Shown in pieces: positions 24,101 through 33,400 of a stretch of 64,000 bases of DNA; the first letter of the stretch is position 1, and each line of letters opens with the position of its first letter. Position numbers and translations under genes: made by a program. This DNA comes from Nostoc mirabile CHAB5784 (lineage in GTDB: Bacteria; Cyanobacteriota; Cyanobacteriia; Cyanobacteriales; Nostocaceae): the NCBI RefSeq assembly GCF_020829645.1, contig NZ_JAIVFS010000045.1, forward strand, positions 1-64,000, given 5' to 3'. The notes beneath the pieces were generated by a model, which was not told where the DNA came from, searched no databases, and worked only from the letters and a program-made list of their open reading frames with translations.

Positions 24101-27100
24101 ACAAATGGATGTGGAGGCCAGGACACCTGCTAATTGTGCTGTTGAATAAACTTCTTTTGCCCAAGATATCAAGGTAACGGGACTGCGATGGGAAATTGCA
24201 ACTCCTTTAGAAATGCCTGTAGTTCCAGAGGTGTAGATGATGTATGCCAGATTGTCTGGTGTGAGGCTATTGATGGGATTTGCGGTATTCTCTAAGGAAA
24301 TTGCTTCTGCATCTGTGTCCAGGCAAATTACAGGAATATCTAAGCTGGGTAGTTTGGGCAATTGATGCTGCTGGGTAATCAAAACTTGAATCTGGGCATT
24401 TTGGATAATTAATCCGAGTCTTTCTTGAGGATAACTTGGATCAAGGGAAACGTAAGCGCCTCCAGCTTTCAGAATACCCAACAAGCCGATAATCATATCC
24501 AGGGAACGATTTACACAAATCCCCACGGGAACTTCTGGCTGTACACCTAAACGTTGTAGGTAGTGAGCCAGCTGATTAGCTTTGGTGTTTAATTCCTGGT
24601 AACTTAAACTTTCTCTACCCCAAATAACGGCAGTATGTTTAGGAGTTTGCCTGACTTGGGCAGTAAATAATTCATGTAAACATTGCCCATCAGGATATTC
24701 CCGTTGAGTTTGGTTCCATTCTCCCAATTGCTGTTTTTCAGCAATACTCAACAAAGGTAGTTCGGCAATGGGTTGCTGGGGATTAGCAACAACGGCTTCT
24801 AATAGTGTTTCCAGATGTCCAGCCAAACGCGCAATAGTTGGCGCTGTAAATAAATCGGTGTTGTACTCCAGCTTACAACTCAGTCCCTCTCGAGTTTCGC
24901 TGACTATCCAAGTGAGGTCAAATTTTGCCGTTCCACTATCTACGTCAAGAATCTGCCATTGCATTCCTGCCATATCTAATTCTGGCAGAGGGAGATTTTG
25001 CAACACCAGCATAACTTGAAAAATCGGCGTATGACTGAGCGATCGCATCGGTTGCAAAACTTCTACTAATTGCTCAAAAGGCAAATCTTGATGAGCATAA
25101 GCACCGAGAGCCGTTGCACGTACCCGTTGCAGTAACATTTCAAAGGTGGGATAGCCGCTTAAATCGCTACGCAGTGCTAAAGTATTGGCAAAACAGCCAA
25201 TTAATGATTCTGTTTCTATACGATTTCGATTAGCGATCGCACTACCAACAACAATATCATCACTGCCCGTATAACGATGTAACAGCACATTCAAAGTAGC
25301 CAGCAAAGTCATGAATAAAGTACTGTGATGACGCTGACTTAACTGTTTTAACGCTTCAGTTAACCCCGAAGACAAACCAAAGCGATGCACAGCCCCTCTA
25401 AAAGATTGCACAGCCGGACGAGAATAATCCGTTGGTAATTCCAACAAAGCAGGCACATCAGCCAACTGCTGCCGCCAATATCCCAGATGCCCCTCCAACA
25501 CCTCACCCTGCAACCATTCTCGCTGCCAGTAAGCAAAATCCACATACTGAACACTTAAAAATTTCTCCTCCTCTTCTTTGCGCCTCTGCGTCTGGGCGTG
25601 ATACAACCCCACCACATCCCTTACCAACAACCCCATAGACCAAGCATCAGCAATAATATGATGCAACGTCAACAGCAAAACATGACTTGTTCTCCCCAAA
25701 CGCAACAACTGCACCCGCAGCAGTGGCCCATCCTCCAAATTAAACGGCTGTTGTGACAACAGCAAATCCTCAATTTCCTGTTGCTGTTCATTAGCCGCCA
25801 GAGCTTGCAAATCAATTGCTAATATATTGATCTGACAAAAATCAGCAATCCTCAAAACAGGCTGTCCATCAACGCTTTGAAAAGTTGTCCGTAAAATTTC
25901 CTGTCGTTGCACCATCTCATCAAAACTGCGCTGCAAAATTCCCAAATCGATATCTCCCTGAATTTCCACCGCCAAGGGAATATTGTAAAATGGGCTATCT
26001 GGCTCTAACTGCGACAAAACCCAAAACCGTTGTTGAGCAAAAGACAGAGGTAAATTACCAGTGCGCTGAATTGGCAATATCGCTGGGGCTACACTTAAAG
26101 ATTGGCTTTGCCTCATTTGGTCAATCACTAGTGCCAGATTAGCAAGTATTGGTGTTTCAAACAGATGACGCAATGGTAATTCTACACTAAACACCTGCCG
26201 AATTTGAGAAACTACCCGCGTTGCAAAAAGTGAATGTCCCCCCAAATTGAAGAAATTGTCATCAATGCCCACTGACTCTATACCCAGCACCGATGCCCAA
26301 ATGCCTGCCAACAGTTCCTCCGTGGGTGTATGGGGAGCCGTTACCGTAGTCGCCACCGAATTGACATCGGCATCTGGTAGTGCCAAGCGATCAACTTTAC
26401 CATTAGGTGTAAGAGGTAATTTTTCCAGTACTACAATCGCCGTAGGGATCATATAAACTGGTAATTTTGTTGCCAGGAAGGAACGTATAGCGGTTTTTAC
26501 TCCACCCGCCCTATCGGGCACCCTCCCAGTGCCTTGGGGAGGGTTAAGAAGAGGTTCTAGCTCCCTCCCAATGCCTTGGGGAAGGTTAGGGAGGGGTTCT
26601 AGCTCCCTCCCCTTGCTAAGGGGAGGGTTGGGGTGGGGTGTATTGGGGACAATATACGCTACCAAACGCCGCTCTCTGGGTTCATCCTCTTTGAGAGTAA
26701 CTACAGCCTGAGCCACTTCTGGATGTTTTTGGAGTACCCCTTCAATCTCACCCAATTCAATCCGATAACCCCGAATTTTTACTTGATTATCTAATCTGCC
26801 CAAGTATTCTAAATTACCATTTTTTAAATAACGAACGCGATCGCCTGTTTTGTATAGGGCATTAGGCATGGGGCATGGGGGAGCCACTGCGTTGGGCGGC
26901 TCTGCCGACTTGAAGCAAGTGGCGTCATGGGGCATTGGGCATTGGAAGCCTTGAGGTTCCGAGGTGGATTCATCCAGTTCCGAGGTGGATGAATTTAATT
27001 TTAACTCTCCCTTGCTCCCCTGCTCTCCTCCTCCCCTGCTCCCCACTCCCCACTCCCCACTCCCCACTCCCTTCCCAAAAGGATTTGCCAAAAACCTTTG

Positions 27101-29638
27101 GGCTGTTAACTCTGGACGTTGCCAATAACCCCGTGCTACTCCCACACCACCGATGTAGAGTTCTCCTGGTACACCCACGGGAACTGGTTGCAAATGGTCA
27201 TCGAGGACGTAAAATAGGGTGTTGGCGATGGGACGACCAATGGTAACAGACTCACGCGGACTGAGTTTTTGTACGGCTGACCAAATTGTGGTTTCTGTTG
27301 GGCCGTAAAGGTTCCAGACTTCTCGACTGAATGATATTAACTGCTGGGCGAGGGAATTATCTAAAGCTTCTCCACCGCAGAGAATTTTTAAATCTTCTTT
27401 TCCACGCCAACCACTAGCTAAGAGTAAGCGCCAGGTGGCTGGAGTAGCTTGCATGACGGTGATTTGATGTTGTTCTATGGCGGCTGCTAGTTGGACTCCA
27501 TCTAGTGTTACCTCCCGTTGCACAAGAACGAGACTAGCACCAACAATTAACGGCAAGAAAATCTCTAAGGCGGCGATGTCAAATGCTAAGGTTGTCACGG
27601 CGAGGAGGCTATCTTTTGCCGTTAATCCTGGCATTTTCGCCATTGCATTCAAAAAGTTGGTCAGTCCTCTGTGCAAAATTTGCACGCCTTTCGGTGTACC
27701 TGTGGAGCCAGAGGTGTAAATTAGGTAGGCTAGTTGATTGGGGTCAACTTTAACTAAGGGATTATCACTCTCTAAATTATCAATAAAATTTAATTGCGTA
27801 TCTATACAGAGAATTTCAGCAGGATTTTCAGGTAATAAATTTAATAATCTATTTTGAGTGAGTAAAATTGATATTTGAGCATCTTGGAGGATAAACCCCA
27901 AACGCTCTTGAGGATAAGCAGGGTCGAGGGGAATATATGCTGCTCCAGCTTTGAGAACTGCCAAAAGTGCGATCGCCATTTCCAAGGAGCGATCGCAGCA
28001 AATCCCCACCCGTGTTTCTGTTTGAACACCCAACTTTTGCAAATAATCGGCGAGTTGATTCGCTTTGGTGTTAAGTTCTATATAAGTTAGGGACTTATTC
28101 TCAAAAATGACTGCTATTTTATCTGGTGTTCTTTGGGCTTGTTGGGCAAATAATTCCTGAACGCATAAATCAGGAATTTCTACAACAGTATCATTCCACT
28201 GCACAAGTAACTGTTGTTGCTCATTCTCTGTGAGTAAAGGCAACTCAGCAATGTGTTGATCGGGATTTTCCCCAATTCCATGCAGCAGTGTTTGGAAATT
28301 GTGAATCAGGCGATCAATGGTTGCTGCTTGGAATAAATCGGTACTATACTCAAATGTCCCCGTTAATCCCCTTGGTGTTTCGGACATATCCAAGCTCAAA
28401 TCAAAGCGGGCTGTGGAATGTTCAGTCTCCAAAGGTTCAATTGTCAATCCAGCCAAATTGGTACTTTGGCTCTTGGTGTTGTGGAGAATAAACATCACCT
28501 GAAACAGGGGATTTTGACTTAAATTCCGTTCTGGTTGCAGTTGTTCTACCAAATCTTCAAAGGGCAATTCTTGATGAGACAATGCCGCAAGGACTGTTTC
28601 GCGCACTTGGTTGAGTAAGTCACAAAAACTAGGATTACCAGATAAATTGGTACGAAAAACCAGATTATTTACAAATAACCCAATCAGATTAGCAATTTCT
28701 GGGCGATCGCGGCTAGTAACCGTGGAACCTACCAAAATATCTTTTTGCCCACTGTAGCGATACAGCAAGACATTAAATGCTGTCAGCATGGTCATAAATA
28801 ATGTAGCACCTTGCTGTTGACTGAGTTGCCGCAGCCTGTCAGATAATTCTAGTGACAGTGTAAAAAACTGCCGCGCTCCCTTGAAAGTCTGTCTTGCTGG
28901 ACGAGGATAATCTATTGGTAGGGATAATTCACAGGGACAATTTTGGAGTTGTTCTTTCCAGTAAGTTAGTTGAGTGGTGCGTGCTTCGCTTTGCAGCCAT
29001 TTCTGTTGCCAAGTAGCAAAATCTACATACTGAATTGATAAATCAGGTAAAATTGATGGTTGCCCCTTACTATATCCTTGATATAGCAATGCTAATTCTC
29101 TCACTAAGACACGCATTGACCAATAATCAGCAATAATGTGGTGCATGACAAACAGCAGCACATATTCCGTAGTACTTAGTTGCAGCAGTGCCACACGGAA
29201 CAACGGAGCCTGAGTAAGCTGGAAAGGACGCACAGTTAAAAGATTTGCCTGTTGCATGACTTGCGCTGCTTGGTGTTCTGGTGATAATCCGCGCAAATCA
29301 ACTAGAGGCAGTGTGAGTGTAAAATTTGCAGTAATATTTTGTACAGGTTCGTCATCAACTACAGAAAAACTACTGTGAAGGATTTCGTGACGACGGACGA
29401 TTGACTGCAAACTTTGCCCCAAACCATTAATATTTAGCTTTCCCGTCAAACGTAAAGCGCTGGGAACATTGTAAACAGATAGTCCTGGTTGTAGCTGTTC
29501 GAGAAACCATAGCCGCTTTTGGGCAAAGGATAGGGGAAAATTTTGTTGCTTGGCTGCTTGCTGTTGCAAGAGTTTTGCTAAAAGTTGTCTTTTTTGTAAC
29601 GCCTGTAGTTCAGAGGTGTTTGGCTGTGAATGACTCAT
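21173..29638 (-). CDS. Two-module nonribosomal peptide synthetase C-A-T-C-A-T-E, predicted Gly and D-Ala (NRPS-E)
   Basis: 2,821 aa. Module 1: LCL-type C (HHIIADYWS near 166, with Tyr where the HHxxxDG motif has Gly), A (YTSGSTGTPKG near 646; residues read D-I-L-Q-L-G-L-I-W, a glycine code), T (LGGHSLFATR near 1129). Module 2: C (HHIIADAWS near 1332), A (YTSGTTGISKG near 1806; D-L-F-N-N-A-L-T-Y, the cyanobacterial alanine code), T (LGGDSILAIQ near 2269, the GGDS form usual before epimerases) and E (PLTPIQHWFFEE near 2326, HHLIVDGISW near 2492, FNYLGQ). So it should add Gly then D-Ala. The alanine A domain carries a ten-copy 21-bp minisatellite. Separated from NRPS-D by an 858-bp gap, so it may have its own promoter. 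Confidence 0.96.
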   Translation of the reverse strand: MSHSQPNTSELQALQKRQLLAKLLQQQAAKQQNFPLSFAQKRLWFLEQLQPGLSVYNVPSALRLTGKLNINGLGQSLQSIVRRHEILHSSFSVVDDEPVQNITANFTLTLPLVDLRGLSPEHQAAQVMQQANLLTVRPFQLTQAPLFRVALLQLSTTEYVLLFVMHHIIADYWSMRVLVRELALLYQGYSKGQPSILPDLSIQYVDFATWQQKWLQSEARTTQLTYWKEQLQNCPCELSLPIDYPRPARQTFKGARQFFTLSLELSDRLRQLSQQQGATLFMTMLTAFNVLLYRYSGQKDILVGSTVTSRDRPEIANLIGLFVNNLVFRTNLSGNPSFCDLLNQVRETVLAALSHQELPFEDLVEQLQPERNLSQNPLFQVMFILHNTKSQSTNLAGLTIEPLETEHSTARFDLSLDMSETPRGLTGTFEYSTDLFQAATIDRLIHNFQTLLHGIGENPDQHIAELPLLTENEQQQLLVQWNDTVVEIPDLCVQELFAQQAQRTPDKIAVIFENKSLTYIELNTKANQLADYLQKLGVQTETRVGICCDRSLEMAIALLAVLKAGAAYIPLDPAYPQERLGFILQDAQISILLTQNRLLNLLPENPAEILCIDTQLNFIDNLESDNPLVKVDPNQLAYLIYTSGSTGTPKGVQILHRGLTNFLNAMAKMPGLTAKDSLLAVTTLAFDIAALEIFLPLIVGASLVLVQREVTLDGVQLAAAIEQHQITVMQATPATWRLLLASGWRGKEDLKILCGGEALDNSLAQQLISFSREVWNLYGPTETTIWSAVQKLSPRESVTIGRPIANTLFYVLDDHLQPVPVGVPGELYIGGVGVARGYWQRPELTAQRFLANPFGKGVGSGEWGVGSRGGGEQGSKGELKLNSSTSELDESTSEPQGFQCPMPHDATCFKSAEPPNAVAPPCPMPNALYKTGDRVRYLKNGNLEYLGRLDNQVKIRGYRIELGEIEGVLQKHPEVAQAVVTLKEDEPRERRLVAYIVPNTPHPNPPLSKGRELEPLPNLPQGIGRELEPLLNPPQGTGRVPDRAGGVKTAIRSFLATKLPVYMIPTAIVVLEKLPLTPNGKVDRLALPDADVNSVATTVTAPHTPTEELLAGIWASVLGIESVGIDDNFFNLGGHSLFATRVVSQIRQVFSVELPLRHLFETPILANLALVIDQMRQSQSLSVAPAILPIQRTGNLPLSFAQQRFWVLSQLEPDSPFYNIPLAVEIQGDIDLGILQRSFDEMVQRQEILRTTFQSVDGQPVLRIADFCQINILAIDLQALAANEQQQEIEDLLLSQQPFNLEDGPLLRVQLLRLGRTSHVLLLTLHHIIADAWSMGLLVRDVVGLYHAQTQRRKEEEEKFLSVQYVDFAYWQREWLQGEVLEGHLGYWRQQLADVPALLELPTDYSRPAVQSFRGAVHRFGLSSGLTEALKQLSQRHHSTLFMTLLATLNVLLHRYTGSDDIVVGSAIANRNRIETESLIGCFANTLALRSDLSGYPTFEMLLQRVRATALGAYAHQDLPFEQLVEVLQPMRSLSHTPIFQVMLVLQNLPLPELDMAGMQWQILDVDSGTAKFDLTWIVSETREGLSCKLEYNTDLFTAPTIARLAGHLETLLEAVVANPQQPIAELPLLSIAEKQQLGEWNQTQREYPDGQCLHELFTAQVRQTPKHTAVIWGRESLSYQELNTKANQLAHYLQRLGVQPEVPVGICVNRSLDMIIGLLGILKAGGAYVSLDPSYPQERLGLIIQNAQIQVLITQQHQLPKLPSLDIPVICLDTDAEAISLENTANPINSLTPDNLAYIIYTSGTTGISKGVAISHRSPVTLISWAKEVYSTAQLAGVLASTSICFDLSVFEIFVPLSWGGSVILADNALELLELPAAGQVTLLNTVPSAARELLRLNAIPASVRTVNLAGESLPKSLVQQLYQQSTIDQVFNLYGPSEDTTYSTFTLIPKHSHQAPTIGHPIANTQVYILDKNLQPLPIGVPGEIYLGGAGIARGYWQQPDLTAQRFVPNPLIGEWGVGSGEWGNRGMEFKDSFTSIKDSSASIKDSSASIKDSFTSIKDSFTSIKDSSASIKDSFTSIKDSSASIKDSSASIKDSSPIPNAPCPMPILYKTGDRARYLPDGTIEYLGRWDHQVKLRGFRIELGEIEAVLHQHPGVLQAVAIARQDTLDHARLVAYVVPKSKLQETELRQFLAAKLPGYMVPSALVIVETLPLTVNGKVDRRALPIPELRPVNTSFTVSRTPLEQQLVTIWSQVLGVESISIHDNFFSLGGDSILAIQVVAKANQQGLALLPRQMFQYQTVAELAAIVDTIKEISIPQEAVTGDIPLTPIQHWFFEENLVDPHHWNQAILLEVQQPLNFTWLRQALEKIITHHDGLRSHYPTPTLPLARGGREISDFPPMHWGGREISDFSPLQGGIKGGNTTSVYTLYVDLSELAVVAPDKVQKTITTHADDLQASFDLNKPPLLRVAYFNLGEQQRHRLLIIIHHLIVDGISWRILLEDLQLAYQQLNQKQEIQLPPKTTSFQQWATQLRDYTQTANLQPALDYWTSPSWQQVTPLPIDDPQGCNRMADVDTYSVSLSSQDTQVLLQQVPAAYHTQINDILLTALVLAFHSWSGDRHLLVELEGHGREDLFPSMNLSRTVGWFTSLFPVLLNIDASSELGDSLKTIKEQLRQVPNRGISYGLLRYLASPTIQAKLRAVPSPQVRFNYLGQSDQIFSQSSLFIPARESVGHSRSQRGTRNTLIEINSIVTGGQLRFDWFYSRTRHQQQTIATLAKNYQTKLRSLIQHCLSPNANGFTPSDFPQMQLTQAELDKLLADI
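22372..22496. repeat. GC-rich palindromic repeats in the NRPS-E epimerization domain
   Basis: Three units (CCCCCCTTAATCCCCCC..., CCAATGCATCGGGGGG, CCTCCCCTTGCCAAGGGGAGG). They encode PTPTLPLARGGREISDF and a second GGREISDF copy followed by SPLQGGIKGG, inserted after GLRSHY in the epimerase. NRPS-B has a similar but longer insert at the equivalent place (48790-49022). Confidence 0.8.
23343..23552. repeat. Ten-copy 21-bp minisatellite in the A6-A7 loop of NRPS-E module 2
   Basis: Ten consecutive 21-bp units of the form GA(T/C)GAGTCTTT(A/G/T)ATACTCG, starting every 21 bases from 23343. On the coding strand they give seven-residue repeats alternating IKDSSAS and IKDSFTS. Heptamer arrays (GGGCATG at about 23311-23338, CCCCACT at about 23562-23595) flank it. 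NRPS-C has a two-copy version at 44365-44403. Confidence 0.92.
26502..26640. repeat. GC-rich palindromic repeats in the A8-A10 linker of NRPS-E module 1
   Basis: One GATAGGGCGGGTGG-type unit and three CCCTCCC units encode three related xxPLPNPPxxxGRE segments after LVAYIVPN and before IRSFLATKLP. NRPS-C carries a shorter insert at exactly this junction. Confidence 0.8.
26857..27075. repeat. Nested repeats in the A6-A7 loop of NRPS-E module 1
   Basis: A GGGCATG/GGGCATT heptamer array is interrupted by the GGAGCCACTGCGTTGGGCGG...GACTTGAAGCAAGTGGCG palindrome (about 26880-26928), followed by a direct pair of TTCCGAGGTGGAT(G/T)AAT-type units and by ACTCCCC heptamers. About 73 codons, all in frame. 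Confidence 0.85.
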
Positions 29639-30343
29639 ATAAAGAAATTATTCGCAGGAATCACAGATAAAAATGTTACTTATAAATGCTGTTTTGCGAA
29701 AGAGAGATTTTTATCGGTAGTGGCGGCGCAACGCCTGATGACAAACTGTCTGTAAAATGGTATGTGAAGCGCAATATATAACGCTTATTAGGAAATAAGT
29801 AGGTCGGCGTCAATAATTCTCGTTGGGATAAGGCAGTTCTTTATGGGCGCTAAAAGCTTGGGGAAAAAAGGGTTTGAGCCTTGTTTACTTTTCTTCACAC
29901 AGTTTGGTTTTATTGTGCCAACTTACTTAATTTCGTTAAGTCAAGTTAGTATTGATATGATTTTACACTATATGACAATAATTCTCAGTTAATTTTAAAA
30001 ACGTATTCACCTTAGTGCAGCTTTGCGTAAAATAGTAGCGTTGCCTACCCTACAACTATTGATTTATAGCAGCTTTTGTGCTTAAGAGCTATAGCAGCCG
30101 CAACAGATGATCGATATTACATTTTGCTATTTCAAGCTATCATATTGTTACCATGAGACTCACGGCTTCATAATAAACGTCAAATCTCTTTGTAAACCCA
30201 TCTTTAAAAGCATTTCTATAGTTAACAAATTCTGGGGGTTTAAGTCCCCCGCTTCTAACAAGACGTGAATTCGATTGCTCATATAATATCTACCCAATTT
30301 GTTCAATCAAAAAACCTCTAAGAAGGTTTTACTACGCAAAACC

Positions 30344-30368
30344 GTCCCTCTCCGAGTCGGAGAGGGAC
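30344..30368. repeat. Perfect GC-rich hairpin
   Basis: GTCCCTCTCCGA (30344-30355) and TCGGAGAGGGAC (30357-30368) are exact reverse complements around one G. It could fold in RNA from either strand. No U-tract follows on the NRPS-D transcript side. Confidence 0.7.
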
Positions 30369-30426
30369 AGACTTGAACTTTAGTTCAAGGCAGGGAGAGG
30401 TTCGTCGAACTCACGTTAACAAGCGG

Positions 30427-30466
30427 TAAGTTTTGTGGCGAGGTATAAATCCCCGCCACAAAACTT
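30427..30466 (-). terminator. Stable hairpin 30 bp after the NRPS-D stop (possible transcript end or processing site)
   Basis: TAAGTTTTGTGGCG...CGCCACAAAACTTA, 17-bp arms with one mismatch and an 8-nt loop. On the NRPS-D transcript it comes soon after the stop codon, but no U-run follows, so Rho-independent termination is doubtful. A diverged copy lies at 62357-62396, so it is also a dispersed repeat. Confidence 0.4.
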
Positions 30467-30496
30467 AATTACGAATTACGAATTACGAATTACGAA

Positions 30497-33400
30497 TTAC
30501 GAATTACGAATTATTTTAACCCCCTCTTGTGCTTGCATTTGCTTGAGTAATTTCTCTACTTCTTCTTCAGAAAGTTGGTCTAAGTTAGCTAATAACTGTT
30601 GTGCTTGTGCCCGTTCAACGCGCTCAATTTGCGGTGTCTTTGCCGGTTGTGGCTTCTTTTGCCATTGCAGTTCCAGTAAATCAGCCTGGGAAGCTAAGGT
30701 AGGATTGAGGAAAAACTCCCGAATTGGTAAATCAAGTTGGAGAGAGGAACGCATCTGAGCAAGTACCTGGGTTGCTGATAAAGAATTGCCCCCCAACTCG
30801 AAAAAGTTATCGTGGATGCTTGGCACCTCAACTTGGAGAACAGATTGCCAAAGGTTTGCGATCGCCACTTCCAAATCTGTGGTAGGAAGTATAACAGGTG
30901 AATCAGTTTTAGTGGATTGAAACTCTGGTAAAGGCAAGGCGCGGCGATCCACTTTCCCATTAGGTGTTAATGGCAATGCTTCCAAAGGCATATAAAGTGT
31001 AGGTATCATATATTCTGGCAACCGTTGCTGTAGGAATTGCCGTAACTTTTGCGTCATCAATTCTGTTTTTGTTAACTGCGTTTGCGGATTTTCTGGCGAC
31101 AGCCAACGAGTTTTCCAGGTTGGATCGATACAACCACCGACAAAACTATGCAACAATATATGCTCCTCGTGCAAAGCAAAATTCTCGCGGATAACATCAA
31201 ATTCTAAAGCCCCTATCGGACATAAGCCTAAGTCATAATCTGGAGCCGTTTCCATTAATAACTGACTGATATAACCCGCTTCCAATAAACAGAAATCCCT
31301 AGATTTATCGCCGTAAATTGGTGCGATCGCCTGCATTTCACCAATTAAAAATAAGGCAAACGCCGCTTGATCAAAAATCCCCTGATTAATGCCATAAATC
31401 CCACTGTCAACTTTAGCTGAATTGCTCAGGTGAATCAGTTGATGCTGTTGGGGATGATAGTAGTAAATCCCAGCCGCTAAATTTTGAACTCGATTTGGCT
31501 TAATGTAAATGTATGTCTGTACTGGATACAAACTACCAGCAGAAGCATAACGGTACTTGGGCAATGGTGAATTTAATAGTTGCTGCGATCGCAAACATTC
31601 TAAAAATTCACCCAAGCTATTAAGGGATACAGATTGCTCTAAAAATTGGCGATAACTTTGTCGTTGCAGCTTGACAGCAGAAGACTCAGCCCCAGGTAAA
31701 GCAACCGAACGAGTAGAATCAAACCCTCTAACACCCCGTTGCTGGAGCTTAAAATCCAGTTGGGATGAAGAATTGAGGGCAGTTTCTTGAGTAGAAATTA
31801 CCTCTGGTTGCAACACCACGTAGGCAAGCAATTGCTGTTGAGATGGTAAGCCCAAAGTTGTAACAACTGCTTGAGCGATCGCTGGATGCTGTTGTAGAGC
31901 CGCTTCGATTTCGCCTAACTCAATCCGGTAGCCATTGATTTTAACTTGAAAATCCTCTCGTCCTAAAAATTCTATTGTCCCGTCTGGTAGATAGCGTCCT
32001 AAGTCGCCGGTTTTGTAGAGAGTATTGGGCAGGGGGCAGGGGGCAGGGGGCAGGGGGCAGGGGGCATTGGCATTGGACATTGGTATTCTCCAGACCTCTG
32101 CTTCCCTGCTCAAGAGCTTCTTCTCCAGTCTCCAGTCCCCAATAAACGGATTGGGAATAAACCTTTCTGCTGTTAATTCTGGGTTTTGCCAGTAGCCTTT
32201 GGCGATACCCAAACCGCCAATATAAAGTTCACCAATTACCCAATTCGGGCAGGGTTGAAGGGATTGATTAAGTACGTAAACCTGTTGATTGGTCAGAGAA
32301 TACCCGTAGGGAATACTTTTCCAAGTGGGATCGATTTTGGTAATAGGGTAGAAAATAGACCAGATGGAGGCTTCTGTAGCACCCCCTAAACTGATAATTT
32401 GGGGATGATTAAATTGACTGCAAATGCGCTCAGGGAGTGTGAGAGGAATCCAGTCACCACTAAGGAGAATTAAGCGGAGTGACTGGGCATTGGGCATTGG
32501 GCATTGGGCATTGGGGAGCCACTGCGTTGGGCGGGCTTCCCGACTTGTTCGCGTAGCGTCTCCGACAGGAGAAGCAAGTGGCGTCATTGGGAAGAGATCC
32601 TCCTCATCCCCCTTATCTCCCTCATCCCCACTCCCCACTCCCCACTCCCCACTCCCCCATTCAACCAAAAGTTGCATTAAGGCGGGAACAGAATTCCAAA
32701 TTGTTACCTGATGCTGGGTAATTAGGTGCATCCAGTGAGATGGATCCTTGGGGCGATCGCAATCGGGAATGACAATTGCTCCTCCGGCGGCGAGGATGCC
32801 AAATATGTCATATACAGATAAATCAAAACTCAGGGAAGACAGAGCTAAAATGCGATCGCTAGCTGTCATGCCAAAGCGTTGATTAATATCTAAAATCGTG
32901 TTCACCGCTCCTTGATGATCAATCATCACACCTTTAGGCTTGCCAGTAGAACCGGAAGTGTAAATGACGTATGCTAAATCTGTCGGTTGCTGTATCGGTG
33001 CAGGTATGGCTGTATGAGGTGGAGCATCGAAAGTATCAACACATATACGGCTGCAATCATCTACCCATTCTAAAGCCACATCCAGCCAGGATTGAGTGAG
33101 GATAATTTGCGCTTGGGTTGACTGCAACAAATGTAGGCGGCGTTGTGTCGGTAATTGAGGATCGATAGGTACATAAGCAGCCCCGGCTGTCAAAATTGCT
33201 AAGGCGGCAATTACTTGCTCCCAACCTTTATCCATGACAATTGCCACCAATTGATTTGGTATTACGCCTAGTTGCTGCAATAGTTGGGCAAGGTGACAAA
33301 CACGATCGCTTACCTGTTGATATGTCAGAGATTTTTGTGTAATAAAGATTGCAGGCTGATTGGGTTGCTTTGTTACCTGCTCAAAAAATAGGGTGTGAAG

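Larger units (their letters stand above)
29639..30496. other. 858-bp intergenic region between NRPS-D and NRPS-E
   Basis: No credible gene. Contains (a) an unassigned AT-rich part at 29640-30200 that would hold the NRPS-E leader and any promoter, (b) GGGGGTTTAAGTCCCCC at about 30234-30250 followed by GCTTCTAACAAG, (c) a near-perfect 12-bp-stem hairpin GTCCCTCTCCGA...TCGGAGAGGGAC at 30344-30368, (d) a small CTTGAAC/GTTCAAG hairpin near 30373-30390, (e) the 30427-30466 hairpin and (f) a TAATTCG-type heptamer array next to the NRPS-D stop. Parts (b), (e) and (f) recur together at 62296-62430. Confidence 0.7.

Noticed and set aside
29708..29721. 14-bp match TTTTATCGGTAGTG to the region next to the IS1634-like fragment (176-189, other strand)
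   Set aside because: A match of this length is expected by chance in 64 kb, and no other shared sequence was found.
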